From contig MWCA01000022.1 in NCBI GenBank assembly GCA_002069785.1, positions 1 to 64,000 of the forward strand: a stretch of 64,000 nucleotides of DNA. Reading direction: 5' to 3'. Origin of the DNA: Lentisphaerae bacterium ADurb.Bin242 (GTDB taxonomy: Bacteria > Verrucomicrobiota > Lentisphaeria > Victivallales > UBA1829). Below are positions 53,671-63,482 of this stretch, piece by piece; positions within the stretch are counted from its first letter, which is position 1, and each line of letters opens with the position of its first letter. The notes under the pieces are model-generated. The model worked only from the letters and a program-made list of their open reading frames with translations, did no database searches and had not been told where the DNA came from. Both the position numbers and the translations under genes were made by a program.

Positions 53671-53699
53671 AATATAACAAAACAAAAAGGATTTATCAA
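53671..53699 (-). promoter_or_regulatory. Promoter of the GT39-like gene
   Basis: On the minus strand TTGATA (53694-53699), 17 bases, TATATT (53671-53676), about 50 bases before the start codon. Confidence 0.65.
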
Positions 53700-53790
53700 G
53701 CATTTTTACGGGCCTGTTTCCGAAAAAATCATGAAATTAACATTTCAGCGGCAATTTGCTTTCGCACAGGACCCCTTCCGGGAAAACGGC

Positions 53791-54816
53791 TCAAGTTCCC
53801 TTGCAGACGATCAGCTCCGTCCGGATGGCCGAATGGAACGGCACGCGCTTTTCGGCATAGCCGTCCATGAGCCAGCGCTGCGACTCCAGATAGAGTTTTT
53901 CGTTCTGCTGCCGCATCATGGCGATTCCGTCGTATTTGATGAGTTCCGGAAGGAAATCGTAGGAGAGCAGGAAATAATCGCGGCCCGGGGTCATATTGTA
54001 CATGTGTCCGCAGGTCACCAGCGGAACCGTGAGGGAGGAATCCAGCACGACAATTCCGCGCGGCGGTTTCCCGGAGGCGAAAAGACGGCTGCCTGTCTCG
54101 GAAAGCTCCGCCGGAAAGTCCCGGAACGAACGCACATGAATGCGGTCTCCGGTCAGTTTGGCTCCCAGCCCGGCGGCGATCTCGTAAAAGGCGATCAGCC
54201 GCTCGGAAAGGTAAGGCATGGCGAGGTCGGCCCGGCGTGAAACCAGCGCACATTCCCGTCCGGCCTCGTTCATCAGCCAGGCCATTCCCTCGCGGATGCT
54301 GGCTGCGGTGTCGGTCCCGGCATAATTGTAGTGGCGGTAAATCCGGTTGATGAGCAGCTGCGGCACGCCGGAACGCTCCAGATGCGCCATCAGCCACATG
54401 GATTCGATGCCGGGCGTGACCCAGATCAGCGCCGCCCCCGGATGGGAAACCGTATCGGTGTTCCGGAGCAGGTCGCTTTCGCGGATCGCGCGGACGTTGA
54501 TCTTGGACTCGAGGCTCGGAAAGAACATTTCGCGGATCGCGCGTTCCGACTGTTCGTGAAAGAACCCCGACACAATGAACAGTTCGGTCGGACTGGACGA
54601 AGTCTGATAGGAGGAGGCCACGCGGGTCGCGCCTCCCTGGTTGGACACCAGACACCCTTTGAGCTTGAGGGCGGAGATCGCCCGCTCCACGGTATTGCGC
54701 GAACACTTGTATTTCCGGCAAAGCTGGTTGCGGGACGGAATCGGATCGCCCGGCTTGAAGCGTCCCGAGCTCAGATCGCTCAAAATCATATCCTGAAGCA
54801 TTTGCGATTTGTTCAT
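53791..54816 (-). CDS. GntR-family regulator with LacI-type ligand domain
   Basis: The N-terminal winged helix (MLQDMILSDLSSGRFKPGDPIPSRNQLCRKYKCSRNTV) is of GntR type. From about residue 75 the protein looks like a periplasmic-binding-like sensor (TELFIVSGFFHEQ, GVPQLLINRIYRHYNYAGTDTAASIREGMAWL), as in the AraR group. It should sense a sugar. It is divergent from a dehydrogenase-isomerase pair, which is its likely target. Start 54816; CAGGGAG upstream. Confidence 0.85.
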   Translation of the reverse strand: MNKSQMLQDMILSDLSSGRFKPGDPIPSRNQLCRKYKCSRNTVERAISALKLKGCLVSNQGGATRVASSYQTSSSPTELFIVSGFFHEQSERAIREMFFPSLESKINVRAIRESDLLRNTDTVSHPGAALIWVTPGIESMWLMAHLERSGVPQLLINRIYRHYNYAGTDTAASIREGMAWLMNEAGRECALVSRRADLAMPYLSERLIAFYEIAAGLGAKLTGDRIHVRSFRDFPAELSETGSRLFASGKPPRGIVVLDSSLTVPLVTCGHMYNMTPGRDYFLLSYDFLPELIKYDGIAMMRQQNEKLYLESQRWLMDGYAEKRVPFHSAIRTELIVCKGT

Positions 54817-55040
54817 TCCGGACTCCCTGTGCCGAATGGGTGTAAAGGATACAAGTGAACCGGATATAGTTTATCATCTTTCATCGGAATATCAAGTTCC
54901 GGGACGGCAAAAAAGAAGAAAAGAAGACAAGTTTTCTGAAGGAACCGCATGGTTTTCGTTTGAAGGTTCCCCAATGCCGGGATAAGTTATAGGAAGGCTT
55001 TTCAAATTCATTCGGAATTTAAATCATAAGGAAACCGGCT

Positions 55041-56090
55041 ATGAAGGAAATCAAGTGCGGAATCATCGGAAGCGGAGTCATCGCCCCGGTGCACCTCGAA
55101 AGTTACCGGAAAGTCCCCGGCGTCACGGTCCGGGCGCTTTGCGACATCGTGCCCGGCAAGGCGCAGGCTTTGGCGGACAAATACGGCGTTCCCCGCGCAT
55201 GCCTCGACTACCATGAAATCCTGAACGACCCCGAAATCGACTGCGTAAGCGTCTGTACCGACCATGCCAGCCACGGACAGATCGTCGCGGACGCCCTCGA
55301 CAAGGGCAAGCACGTAATCTGCGAAAAGTGCCTGACCGCCACCGACACCCAGCTCGATCTGGCTTTGAAGGCCCACAAGCGCAATCCGGAACGGGTCTTC
55401 GCGGGCGTCTTCCAGCACCGTTTCGAACCGGCCAACATCCTCCTCCGGAAAATGATCCGGGAAGGAAAGTTCGGAACCCTCCTGACCGCCTCCCTGAACG
55501 TGGCATGCCTCCGCACCGACGAATACTACAACAGCGACCCGTGGCGCGGCACCTGGGCGCAGGAGGGCGGCAGCGTCCTCATCAACCAGGCGGTCCACCA
55601 TTTCGACCTGCTCCGTTATTTCCTCGGAGAAATCGACTCGCTCTGCGCCTCCTACTCCAACCGGGTCCATCAGAAAACCATCGAGACCGAAGACACGATC
55701 AACGCCATCCTCAAGTTCAAAAATGGCATGCACGTGACCTTCTGCGCGACCTCGGGAAGCTTCGCGGTCCCATGGAGAAGCGGCTTCTTCTTTACCGGCA
55801 CGCAGGGCTATCTGGAATATTCCGAGTTCAAGCCCGTCTTCTGGAAGTTCCTCGATGAAACACTGACCGAAGAGCTCGGGAAAAAATTCGCCGAATGCGA
55901 GGAGTCCAAGGCGATCCAGGCGGGAAAGAACTATTACGGAACCGGCCATCCGGCGCAGATCGCCGACTTCATCGACGCGGTCCGGGACAGCCGCGCCCCC
56001 TTCGTCACCGGGGAGGATTCCGGCGAGACCGCACGTGCAATCCACGCATGTTACGAGTCCGCAAGGACAGGCAAATGGATTCAACTGTGA
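55041..56090 (+). CDS. Gfo/Idh/MocA-family oxidoreductase
   Basis: An NAD(P)-binding Rossmann fold (CGIIGSGVIAPVHLESYRK) is followed by the catalytic-site strand HVICEKCLTA; most members have EKP here, so the cysteine is a small oddity. The substrate domain has GTWAQEGGSVLINQAVHHFDLLRYFLG, containing the H and D used in catalysis. These enzymes oxidise sugars or inositols. Start 55041 with AAGGAAA upstream. It is 9 bases before an isomerase gene and divergent from the GntR-type regulator. Confidence 0.92.
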   Translation: MKEIKCGIIGSGVIAPVHLESYRKVPGVTVRALCDIVPGKAQALADKYGVPRACLDYHEILNDPEIDCVSVCTDHASHGQIVADALDKGKHVICEKCLTATDTQLDLALKAHKRNPERVFAGVFQHRFEPANILLRKMIREGKFGTLLTASLNVACLRTDEYYNSDPWRGTWAQEGGSVLINQAVHHFDLLRYFLGEIDSLCASYSNRVHQKTIETEDTINAILKFKNGMHVTFCATSGSFAVPWRSGFFFTGTQGYLEYSEFKPVFWKFLDETLTEELGKKFAECEESKAIQAGKNYYGTGHPAQIADFIDAVRDSRAPFVTGEDSGETARAIHACYESARTGKWIQL

Positions 56091-56099
56091 GGTGGAAAA

Positions 56100-57038
56100 A
56101 TGTTCTTGACAGGTTTTGCCGACGAAGCTTCGCACGATCTCAAACAGCAGATCAGCGCCACCCGGAAACTGGGCTGGAAATTCATCGAGACCCGTTTCAT
56201 CGGGGAAAAATTCTTCGGATTCCTGACCGATGAGGAATTCGAAGAGGTAGTGGAACTCATGTCCGGTTCCGGCATCCGCTTCAACTGCTACGGCAGCGGC
56301 GTCGCCAACTGGAGCAAGGCCCCCCGCCCGGACGAGGATTTCGCCGCTACGAAAAAAGAGCTCCTGACCGCCCTCCCCCGCATGCAGAAGCTGGGAATCA
56401 AACTCCTCCGCGGCATGAGCTTCAAACTGACCGGCGACGAACCGTTCGACAGTCCCGAACTGGAAAAAATCATCTTCCGGAAAGTCAACGAACTGGTAAA
56501 AATCTGCGCGGACGCCGGTGTCCTTTACGGACACGAAAACTGCATGAATTACGGAGGCCAGTCCCACGTCCACACGCTCCGTCTCCTCGACAACATTCAG
56601 TCCGACAATTTCAAGCTGATCTTCGATACGGGCAACCCGATCTTCACTTTCCGCCGCATCGGACAGCCGCCCTATCCACTGCAAAGCACCCGCGAATTCT
56701 ATGAAAATGTCCGCGAGTTCATTTACTATGTCCACATCAAGGACGCCGTTTCCAGAATCAAGGAGGACGGCACCGTCCAGACCACTTTCCAATTCGCCGG
56801 AGAAGGCAGCGGGGACATCCCGTGGATTCTCACCGATCTCTTCAAGCGCGGCTATGACGGCGGGTTTTCCATCGAACCCCATGTGGCCACGGTCTTCCAC
56901 GAAAAGGACAATCCGGAGGACAGCGAAGTCAAGGCGCGCCGCAAGTATGAGACGTACATCGAATATGGGCGGCGTTTCGAGGCGCTCGTCAAAAAGTGCC
57001 GCCGGGAAGCCGGTCTCCCGGAGGAATGGGAAAAATAA
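56100..57038 (+). CDS. Sugar phosphate isomerase/epimerase
   Basis: TIM-barrel of the xylose isomerase-like group: FIETRFIGEKFFG, YGHENCMNYGGQSH, LIFDTGNPIFTF, YYVHIKDAV and SIEPHVATVFHEKD mark the metal-binding residues. It probably acts with the dehydrogenase directly upstream in catabolism of an unusual sugar or inositol. GAGGTGG precedes the start at 56100. The 3' end converges with the PocR-AraC gene. Confidence 0.87.
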   Translation: MFLTGFADEASHDLKQQISATRKLGWKFIETRFIGEKFFGFLTDEEFEEVVELMSGSGIRFNCYGSGVANWSKAPRPDEDFAATKKELLTALPRMQKLGIKLLRGMSFKLTGDEPFDSPELEKIIFRKVNELVKICADAGVLYGHENCMNYGGQSHVHTLRLLDNIQSDNFKLIFDTGNPIFTFRRIGQPPYPLQSTREFYENVREFIYYVHIKDAVSRIKEDGTVQTTFQFAGEGSGDIPWILTDLFKRGYDGGFSIEPHVATVFHEKDNPEDSEVKARRKYETYIEYGRRFEALVKKCRREAGLPEEWEK

Positions 57039-57062
57039 TCCCCGTTCTCCATCCGGAACCGT

Positions 57063-57887
57063 TCAAACTTCGGGCGGGGCGTGGACGGCGCGGTATTCCT
57101 TCGGCGACATCCCGCATTCCCGGTGGAAGACGCGGTGAAAGTATTCACCCGACCGGAAGCCGCACCGCAAAGCGACCGTTTCAATGGTGAAGCAGGAATA
57201 CCGCAGAAGCTGTTTCGCCGCCTCCAGCCGCCTCTCGCGCAGAAGCGCCGTGAAGCCCTTGCCGAAGAGCTTGTGAATCCGTTCCGACGCCCGCGCCGAA
57301 CTCAGTGACAGAATCGCGGCAATGTCGTCCAACCCCTTGTTCCGGGAAAAATCCGTATCCAGAAACGCCTGGACCGTTTCTTTTTCCGTGGACGGCAGAA
57401 TCGGATTCAGGAAGGCCCGGCGGGCAATTTCCAGCGAGATCAGTTCCCCGTAGGCATAGAAAGTGTCCAGCGCTTTCGGGACAGGAGGCAGACGGGCGGC
57501 GTTCCGCGGACGCTGAAACAGTTTCGGGGCGGATAACGCAACCTCTCCTTTTTCAACCGGGGCATACGGTCCGGCAAAAACGCATCCCAGCAGACGATGT
57601 TCCAGAAGAACCGGGAAAACCGCCTCCGCCATGCCGCACGGACAATGTTTCAGGAACGGACGCGGGTCCTTTGCCAATACATCCTGCACGTCATTGCGGT
57701 CGAAAGAATAACAGACCGGGTCGAGCCGGGGATTGCTTTTCTTGACTTCCGTGCAGAACGGGTTCAGATGATACGTCGGCAGCACATCCTTTGGAAGACG
57801 TCCTGTATAATCGTGAAGACACAACCGGCATCCGAACTGTTTTTCAAACGCACCGACGGCGTTCAGCAAAACGGCCTGATCTCTCAT
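57063..57887 (-). CDS. AraC-family regulator with PocR sensor domain
   Basis: The N-terminal 150 residues match the PocR ligand domain (FEKQFGCRLCLHDYTGRLP, HCPCGMAEAVFPVLLEHRLLG), which senses small hydrocarbon-like or sugar compounds. The C-terminal AraC HTH pair is LDDIAAILSLSSARASERIHKLFG and FTIETVALRCGFRSGEYFHRVFHRECGMSPKEYR. The start at 57887 has GAGGA upstream. It is divergent from the secreted 730-aa glycosidase-like gene, its likely target. Confidence 0.88.
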   Translation of the reverse strand: MRDQAVLLNAVGAFEKQFGCRLCLHDYTGRLPKDVLPTYHLNPFCTEVKKSNPRLDPVCYSFDRNDVQDVLAKDPRPFLKHCPCGMAEAVFPVLLEHRLLGCVFAGPYAPVEKGEVALSAPKLFQRPRNAARLPPVPKALDTFYAYGELISLEIARRAFLNPILPSTEKETVQAFLDTDFSRNKGLDDIAAILSLSSARASERIHKLFGKGFTALLRERRLEAAKQLLRYSCFTIETVALRCGFRSGEYFHRVFHRECGMSPKEYRAVHAPPEV

Positions 57888-58124
57888 ATTTTTCCTCTGT
57901 TTTTCATAAAAATACACCGAAACGGCAAAAAAGTCCATATCTTTTCTGTAAAAAGAGCCTATATTTATTACAGGAGAAAATTTTCAAAAGTATTTAAATC
58001 CGAAAGCGGCTCCCTTTTAAAAAATATATTGACTTTTTATTTTTTTACTGTAATGGCAGCAGAATTTTGAAAAACGAAACAGAATGATCAAAGGCTCAGC
58101 AGAAAACAATAGGAGACAAACATT

Positions 58125-60317
58125 ATGAGAAAGATTTTTGCATCCATTTGTAAAAAGGTCATTGCAGCCATCGCATTGGCCGGGCTGTCGGGCATGGGCG
58201 CGCTCGCCGCCGACCTTCCGGCAGTAAAGGCGAACCACACATGGATCCCCGTGAATATCGATGGAGAGCTGGAGGATCAAGTGTGGGGGGATATTGCAAG
58301 TTCCGTCGACGGCTTCATTCTTTATAACAATGGAGAAAAAGCGACTGAAAATACAAAGGCGTACATAACCTATGACCGGAAATATCTCTATGTCGCCTTC
58401 GTATGTTATGACTCCGATATATCGGGACTCAAGGGGGGAGACAGAATATTCAATGGAGACTGTGTCGAGGTGTTTATCGACCCGGGCCGGTCGCTCGAGT
58501 ATACGCATGTGGCGGTTACGCCTGACGGGAAAATCTATCTCGCATGGCAGCAGAATGACAGGAAGAACAGCGTCAGAGCGGCGGCGAAGCGTTTTTCCGA
58601 CCGCTGGCAGGTAGAAATAGCGATACCATTTACAGATATCAAGATGCCCGATGCCGCCGCGATGAAACCTGATTGGGGAATCAATTTTTGCCGCGCCATG
58701 CCCAGGAAAAAGGAATTTTCGTGCTGGGCGCCGACACTTGCCGAGTTTCATAATCCTACCCGTTTCGGGAATATGCGCGGTATTCGCGACATCGACACCC
58801 GGAAAATACGTCTTGTACAGAATTCAAAAGCGGCAGACAGCCCGGATGCCCTTCAAGTCGTAACAGACAGAAGTTTTTACGATGTCCAAAAACAGATCAC
58901 AGTCTGTATCGAACTCAAGAATCCCCTCGACCTCAAGGGGAAAAGCCTCCGTCTGTCAGTTGTCGATGAAAAGGGGAAACTCCGCGGTGAAAAAGAAATA
59001 AAGGACATATTGCTGACGAATAAGGAGACTTTTGATGTGGCAAGTCTTCCTGACGGTAATTATTTCCTGAAGACGGAAGTCCTTGAAAACGGAAAACCGG
59101 TCGCTGCTGCTGAAAAGTTTTTCGGAAAATTCGCTCCCATGAAAAAGCCGGAGTCTTGTGCCGAAATCCGGAACGGCATCCTGTATGCGGATGGCAAACC
59201 ATATCTCCCGACAGGCATCTGGTTTGGAGCCCCCTGGCATCAATACAAGGACCTGTCGGAATCGGACCTTGCGGATGTTGCGGACAAAGGCTTTACGGCA
59301 ATCCTTCCCAGCTGGGGCTTTTTCAAAGACGAGTTTGCAGCTTACGGCGAAATAGCAAAACGCGCCGCTTCCGATGGAAGACTGAAATTCGCGGCCTCCA
59401 ATCCCTTCAACATGGAACGGCTGCTTGACACAGCCCGATCAAACAAACTCCAGGTGATATTCAACATCCCATTTTTCTGGCGGACGGAATCCCTCGATGA
59501 CGACCAGATCCGGGTCGGCGGAGAAATCGTCAGGAAGTACAGGAATCATCCCGCGGTCCTCTGCTGGAACTCAAATGACGAGACCGACGGCTGGAACGCG
59601 CTTAACCGTGAGACATACCGCCTCTATAAAGAACTTGATCCCCATCGGCCGGTATATCTGAACCTTATCTACGCGGTGCCGTCAAACAGGGATGCGGCCG
59701 ATATTCTTTCGACCGATCCCTATCCGATTGGGAAGGCTCCGATTACAAAGGTCGCAGCGCATGGAAACATGATAAGAGAGGCATTGCGCGACTACCCGTC
59801 GAAATCCGCATGGCTTGTTCTTCAGCTTTTCGGTTCTCCTGCTGAGAAATGGCCCCGCTGTCCGACTCCGGCCGAAGAACGTTGCATGACCTTTCTTGCG
59901 TTGAATCATGGGGCAAAAGGCCTGGTATACTTTACATATCGTCCGAAAGCTGCAAGGATCGAAGGCGGCAGCAAATTCCTGAGTGAAGAGCTCTGGCAAT
60001 CGATGAAGGAACTCAATCGCCAGACGAAAGAAATGGCCTTGCCGTATCTGCTCGGGAAAGATGCGGCCGGAATATCATGCAATGACAAATCGATTGACTT
60101 GGCCGCCAGGGAATACAACGGCAAAGTATATATAATAGCCTGCAATACGAGAGATGTGCCCCTGGATGCTGTCGACATCGAGATCGGGTCCGGTGCACTC
60201 CCGAAGGAAGTTGCCGTGAAATTCGAAAACAGGAATGTGCCGCTGGAAAATGGAAGAACTGTCAAAGATTCTTTCTCCGGATATGCCGTTCACATTTACA
60301 CGTACGCATTGAAATAG
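58125..60317 (+). CDS. Secreted CBM9-like / TIM-barrel protein, 730 aa
   Basis: The signal peptide ends GALAAD (cleavage after ALA). Residues about 30-230 form a CBM9-like sugar-binding domain (NIDGELEDQVWGDIASS, TYDRKYLYVAFVCYDSD). From about 345 a barrel appears (YADGKPYLPTGIWFG, FTAILPSWGFF, AVLCWNSNDETDGWNAL, ILSTDPYPIGK), with DE of SNDETDG as the strand-4 candidate acid. It resembles the protein at 27962-30946 but lacks the discoidin-like tail. RBS AGGAGA. It is the first gene of the third glycan module. Confidence 0.7.
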   Translation: MRKIFASICKKVIAAIALAGLSGMGALAADLPAVKANHTWIPVNIDGELEDQVWGDIASSVDGFILYNNGEKATENTKAYITYDRKYLYVAFVCYDSDISGLKGGDRIFNGDCVEVFIDPGRSLEYTHVAVTPDGKIYLAWQQNDRKNSVRAAAKRFSDRWQVEIAIPFTDIKMPDAAAMKPDWGINFCRAMPRKKEFSCWAPTLAEFHNPTRFGNMRGIRDIDTRKIRLVQNSKAADSPDALQVVTDRSFYDVQKQITVCIELKNPLDLKGKSLRLSVVDEKGKLRGEKEIKDILLTNKETFDVASLPDGNYFLKTEVLENGKPVAAAEKFFGKFAPMKKPESCAEIRNGILYADGKPYLPTGIWFGAPWHQYKDLSESDLADVADKGFTAILPSWGFFKDEFAAYGEIAKRAASDGRLKFAASNPFNMERLLDTARSNKLQVIFNIPFFWRTESLDDDQIRVGGEIVRKYRNHPAVLCWNSNDETDGWNALNRETYRLYKELDPHRPVYLNLIYAVPSNRDAADILSTDPYPIGKAPITKVAAHGNMIREALRDYPSKSAWLVLQLFGSPAEKWPRCPTPAEERCMTFLALNHGAKGLVYFTYRPKAARIEGGSKFLSEELWQSMKELNRQTKEMALPYLLGKDAAGISCNDKSIDLAAREYNGKVYIIACNTRDVPLDAVDIEIGSGALPKEVAVKFENRNVPLENGRTVKDSFSGYAVHIYTYALK

Positions 60318-60327
60318 GAGTTTTGCC

Positions 60328-61164
60328 ATGAAATGTTTATACTCGTTTATCCGGTCGGCCGTTGGTTTTGCAGTCATTCTGCTGTCCTTCAATACATGGG
60401 CCGGAGAAATCCGGATCGAGATAAAAAGTGGTTCTTCGCCGCCCTTGAAGAATCTTGTCAGGAACGGTGGATTCGAAAAAGGTCTGGAGGGCTGGACTAT
60501 AGCCAGGTCGGAGGATAAAGGTTGGGAAGTTAAACTTTCCGACGAATCTTTCAGCGGGGCGCATTCGTTGTATGTGAAAGTCGCGGACGAGGATGGCAGA
60601 CGTCGTCCGCGCGGAGCATTCCAGTCACTCAACAAAGCAATGCTCGATGGACTGATGGCAGAGGGCCGGACCTATTATCTCAGCTGCCGGGTAAAAGCGA
60701 TCAAAGCCAGCAATACCGGCGGGAAATATTGCGGGGCCGGAGCCGTGCTTGCTTTTTTCGACGCCGACTGGAAACAGAGCGCGGGTGTTCATGCCAGGGA
60801 GGGAGACACCGCCGGAGAATGGAAAAAACTCGTCAGCAGCCCAATAAAATATGAGGATTGGGCAAAGAACACGCAAGTCATCGCCAACCTGGCATATTCG
60901 ATCGGAGAGATGTGGATCGATGATATTTGCGTTTCGGAGGTTGCATCCCTCGATGTCCATGTCAATGGGGGACCCTTCCGGCAGGTGCTTATCAAAGGGA
61001 ATGATGATATCCTTTTTGATTCGGGGCGTCTGCCCGGGGAAACAACATCGTTTTCCAAATCCATCGAGGGTTTCTGTTATGATCTCTTTACCGTTTCCGT
61101 CGTAGGGGACGACGGCACGGTTGTCCGGAAGACACTTGACCTATCAATCAAGGAGAAGCAATAA
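60328..61164 (+). CDS. Secreted carbohydrate-binding-like protein, 278 aa
   Basis: A signal peptide ([26 protein letters not shown]) precedes a jelly-roll domain of the CBM4/9 kind: [37 protein letters not shown], and [12 protein letters not shown] are the usual landmarks. It should bind a glycan at the surface. It starts 10 bases after the enzyme gene and its stop overlaps the start of the pseudopilin gene (TAATG). Confidence 0.68.
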   Translation: MKCLYSFIRSAVGFAVILLSFNTWAGEIRIEIKSGSSPPLKNLVRNGGFEKGLEGWTIARSEDKGWEVKLSDESFSGAHSLYVKVADEDGRRRPRGAFQSLNKAMLDGLMAEGRTYYLSCRVKAIKASNTGGKYCGAGAVLAFFDADWKQSAGVHAREGDTAGEWKKLVSSPIKYEDWAKNTQVIANLAYSIGEMWIDDICVSEVASLDVHVNGGPFRQVLIKGNDDILFDSGRLPGETTSFSKSIEGFCYDLFTVSVVGDDGTVVRKTLDLSIKEKQ

Positions 61165-61856
61165 TGCAAAATTTTTGTGATCATCGGCTTGTTCGGTTTT
61201 CCCGGCATTTCATGAAAACTTTTCAAAGGAATGTTACGCGTGACGTTGAACACAGATGTCCTGCGCCGGGCAAGATGAAAAATCGTTGCAACATGCTGCC
61301 GTTCACATTGATAGAAGTTATCATTGTGACCGCGATCATTGTGATTCTTGCCGGCATGTTATTGCCGGCTCTCAACAAGGTCAGGGAAAAAGCATATGAC
61401 GTCAGATGTGTAAACAATCTAAAGCAGTTTAACATGGCGACTTCCATGTATGTTTCAGATTATAACGGCTGGCTGCCGCCATCTCCTTCCACAAGCAACG
61501 GTTACTGGACAACTATGTTCATACCGTATTTGGGCGATAAAAAAAACAAACTCACCGTCTGGACATGTCCTTCGGCATTTAAAAAATATAATTATTCTTT
61601 TACCTACGGATTGAATTCAGACCTTGTGAAGTGGAACTTCAGAAAGCTGGGTTCCTTCAAGAATACATCGCTCGGTTTTATCTTTGCGGATTCGAGCTGG
61701 AACGCAAGCGGAAAATATTATGCTTCACAGGTCTCGAAGTCTCAAGTACCGATGGAATTCTTCCACAATGGCGGGTCGAACTATCTTTTTCTGGACGGAC
61801 ATGTCAAATGGTATAAACGACCTATGATCACAACTGAAATGTGGCAAGGAGAATGA
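61164..61856 (+). CDS. Pseudopilin-like protein
   Basis: After a 46-residue basic leader (unusually long) comes [25 protein letters not shown], the prepilin cleavage site and helix. The C-terminus has [14 protein letters not shown], the DGH form of H-x9-DG pseudopilins. AGGAGAAG precedes the start at 61164. A shorter form could begin at a later methionine, giving a more usual leader. It is translated directly after the carbohydrate-binding gene. Confidence 0.82.
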   Translation: MQNFCDHRLVRFSRHFMKTFQRNVTRDVEHRCPAPGKMKNRCNMLPFTLIEVIIVTAIIVILAGMLLPALNKVREKAYDVRCVNNLKQFNMATSMYVSDYNGWLPPSPSTSNGYWTTMFIPYLGDKKNKLTVWTCPSAFKKYNYSFTYGLNSDLVKWNFRKLGSFKNTSLGFIFADSSWNASGKYYASQVSKSQVPMEFFHNGGSNYLFLDGHVKWYKRPMITTEMWQGE

Positions 61857-62113
61857 ACGTTGCAATAAAAAACTTTGTGTTCATATAAAACCATGAACAA
61901 ACCGTGTCCCGAAATTTCGGGAATCAGAGAAAAACACCCGGCAAACAGGATTTTTCCGGCTTTCTCAAGAAAAAACCGGATTCGGAGCGGCAAGGCGGGC
62001 TTGCCGCGTCGAAAAATAAGCTTTTAGCGAAAAAGAGCCAATATTTTGAAATGGCTCATGAAAGAAAAAATTCCGCATTTTGCGGATACGATTCAAAAAT
62101 GAGGAGAAGAATC

Positions 62114-63421
62114 ATGACTGCGATTCATTACAAGGTCGAAAAGGAAATTCCGGTGCTGGCGGAAACAGATGTTCTGGTAGTGGGGGGCGGCCCCGGCGGA
62201 CTGGGGGCGGCGGTCATGGCGGCCCGGCAGGGTGTCAAAGTCATCCTGGCCGAACGCTACGGGTGCATGGGCGGCATGGCGTCCTTCGGAGAGGTGACGC
62301 CCTTCATGCCCAATCACGTGGACAACGCCACGCTGGACCGTCCGGTGTTTGCCGAATGGTGCCGGAAACTCTGGGAATACCTGCCGGAAAAGGATTGCAT
62401 GGCAAAACCGTTCGATGAAAAAATCGTTCCCTGCACTAAAATTTCCAAGGACGCCGCGATGCTGGCGATGGAAGACCTTCTTCTGGAAGCCGGAGTGAAG
62501 ATTCTGTATCATCACACGCTGGTCGACGTCATCAAGGACGGAAACCGGATCGAAGCGGCCGTATTCCAGTCCAAATCCGGACTCGGCGCCGTCCGTGCTA
62601 AAATCTATATCGACTCCACCGGCGACGGCGACCTGGCCGCGCTGAGCGGCTGCCGCTGCGAATTCGGGAACGAAGAGGGTTTCTGCCAGCCCATGACCAC
62701 CTGTTTCAAACTCAGCGGCGTCGACCGTTCCCGGATGCCCGACCACAAAACCATCAACGCACTGTATAACAAGGCCAAAGCCGACGGCGAAATTCACTGC
62801 GTGCGTGAAAACGTGCTCTGCTTCACCACCGACGAAGAAGATGTGATCCATTTCAACACCACGCGCGTCGTCAAAAAAAGCGGCATAAACGGACAGGAGC
62901 TCTCCGAAGCGGAAATCGAAGGACGCCGCCAGCTCCGCGAATATCTGAACTTTCTGCGGAAGCGTGTCCCCGGCTTCGAACAGGCGCGTCTGCACTCCAT
63001 CGCCCACCACATCGGCATCCGCGAAACGCGCCGCGTCCGGGGGCTGCTCTACCAGACGGCCGACGATTTCCTCCGCGCCGCCAAATACGAGGACGGCGTC
63101 GTCAAGGCCTCTTACCCGATCGACATCCACAATCCCTCCGGCAGCGGCACGGTCATCAAACATCTGGAGCCGAACGACTGGTACGAACTCCGCTACGGCA
63201 CACTGGTTCCGGAGGGTTCCGATAACCTGTTGATGGGCTGCCGGGCCGTCTCCGTGGACCATGCGCTCCACAGCAGTTCGCGGGTCATGCCCCCGGTCTG
63301 TTCGATCGGACAGGCGGCCGGAATGGCCGCGGCCTTGTGCGTCCGGAAAGGCTGCCGCCCCGCGGAGCTTTCCGGCGTGGAGGTCCGCGAAAATCTGGCA
63401 AAAGCGGGCGCCCGTCTCTGA
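62114..63421 (+). CDS. FAD-dependent oxidoreductase (FAD_oxidored family)
   Basis: The dinucleotide-binding motif is VLVVGGGPGGLGAAVMAARQG, followed by AERYGCMGGMAS, where the cysteine is conserved in the family, and YIDSTGDGDLAALSG. About 435 aa. Such proteins are frequent beside glycan-degradation genes in Lentisphaerota and Planctomycetota but the substrate is unknown. GAGGAGAAG precedes the start at 62114. The 257 bases upstream hold a 16-bp palindrome, TCCCGAAATTTCGGGA (61907-61922), so it may be separately controlled. Confidence 0.85.
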   Translation: MTAIHYKVEKEIPVLAETDVLVVGGGPGGLGAAVMAARQGVKVILAERYGCMGGMASFGEVTPFMPNHVDNATLDRPVFAEWCRKLWEYLPEKDCMAKPFDEKIVPCTKISKDAAMLAMEDLLLEAGVKILYHHTLVDVIKDGNRIEAAVFQSKSGLGAVRAKIYIDSTGDGDLAALSGCRCEFGNEEGFCQPMTTCFKLSGVDRSRMPDHKTINALYNKAKADGEIHCVRENVLCFTTDEEDVIHFNTTRVVKKSGINGQELSEAEIEGRRQLREYLNFLRKRVPGFEQARLHSIAHHIGIRETRRVRGLLYQTADDFLRAAKYEDGVVKASYPIDIHNPSGSGTVIKHLEPNDWYELRYGTLVPEGSDNLLMGCRAVSVDHALHSSSRVMPPVCSIGQAAGMAAALCVRKGCRPAELSGVEVRENLAKAGARL

Positions 63422-63442
63422 AAAAAAATGGAAAGGTTCGAC

Positions 63443-63481
63443 CGCACGGATGACCGGACTTCGGCATCCGTGCGTTTTTTT
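63443..63481 (+). terminator. Rho-independent terminator
   Basis: CGCACGGATG (63443-63452) and CATCCGTGCG (63465-63474) form a perfect 10-bp stem with a 12-base loop, then seven T. It ends the FAD oxidoreductase transcript and lies at the end of the convergent sixA gene. Confidence 0.9.
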
Positions 63482-63482
63482 G

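Noticed and set aside
54941..54970. Inverted repeat GGAACC...GGTTCC upstream of the dehydrogenase gene as a GntR operator
   Set aside because: Six bases with an 18-base gap can arise by chance; not supported by a second copy.
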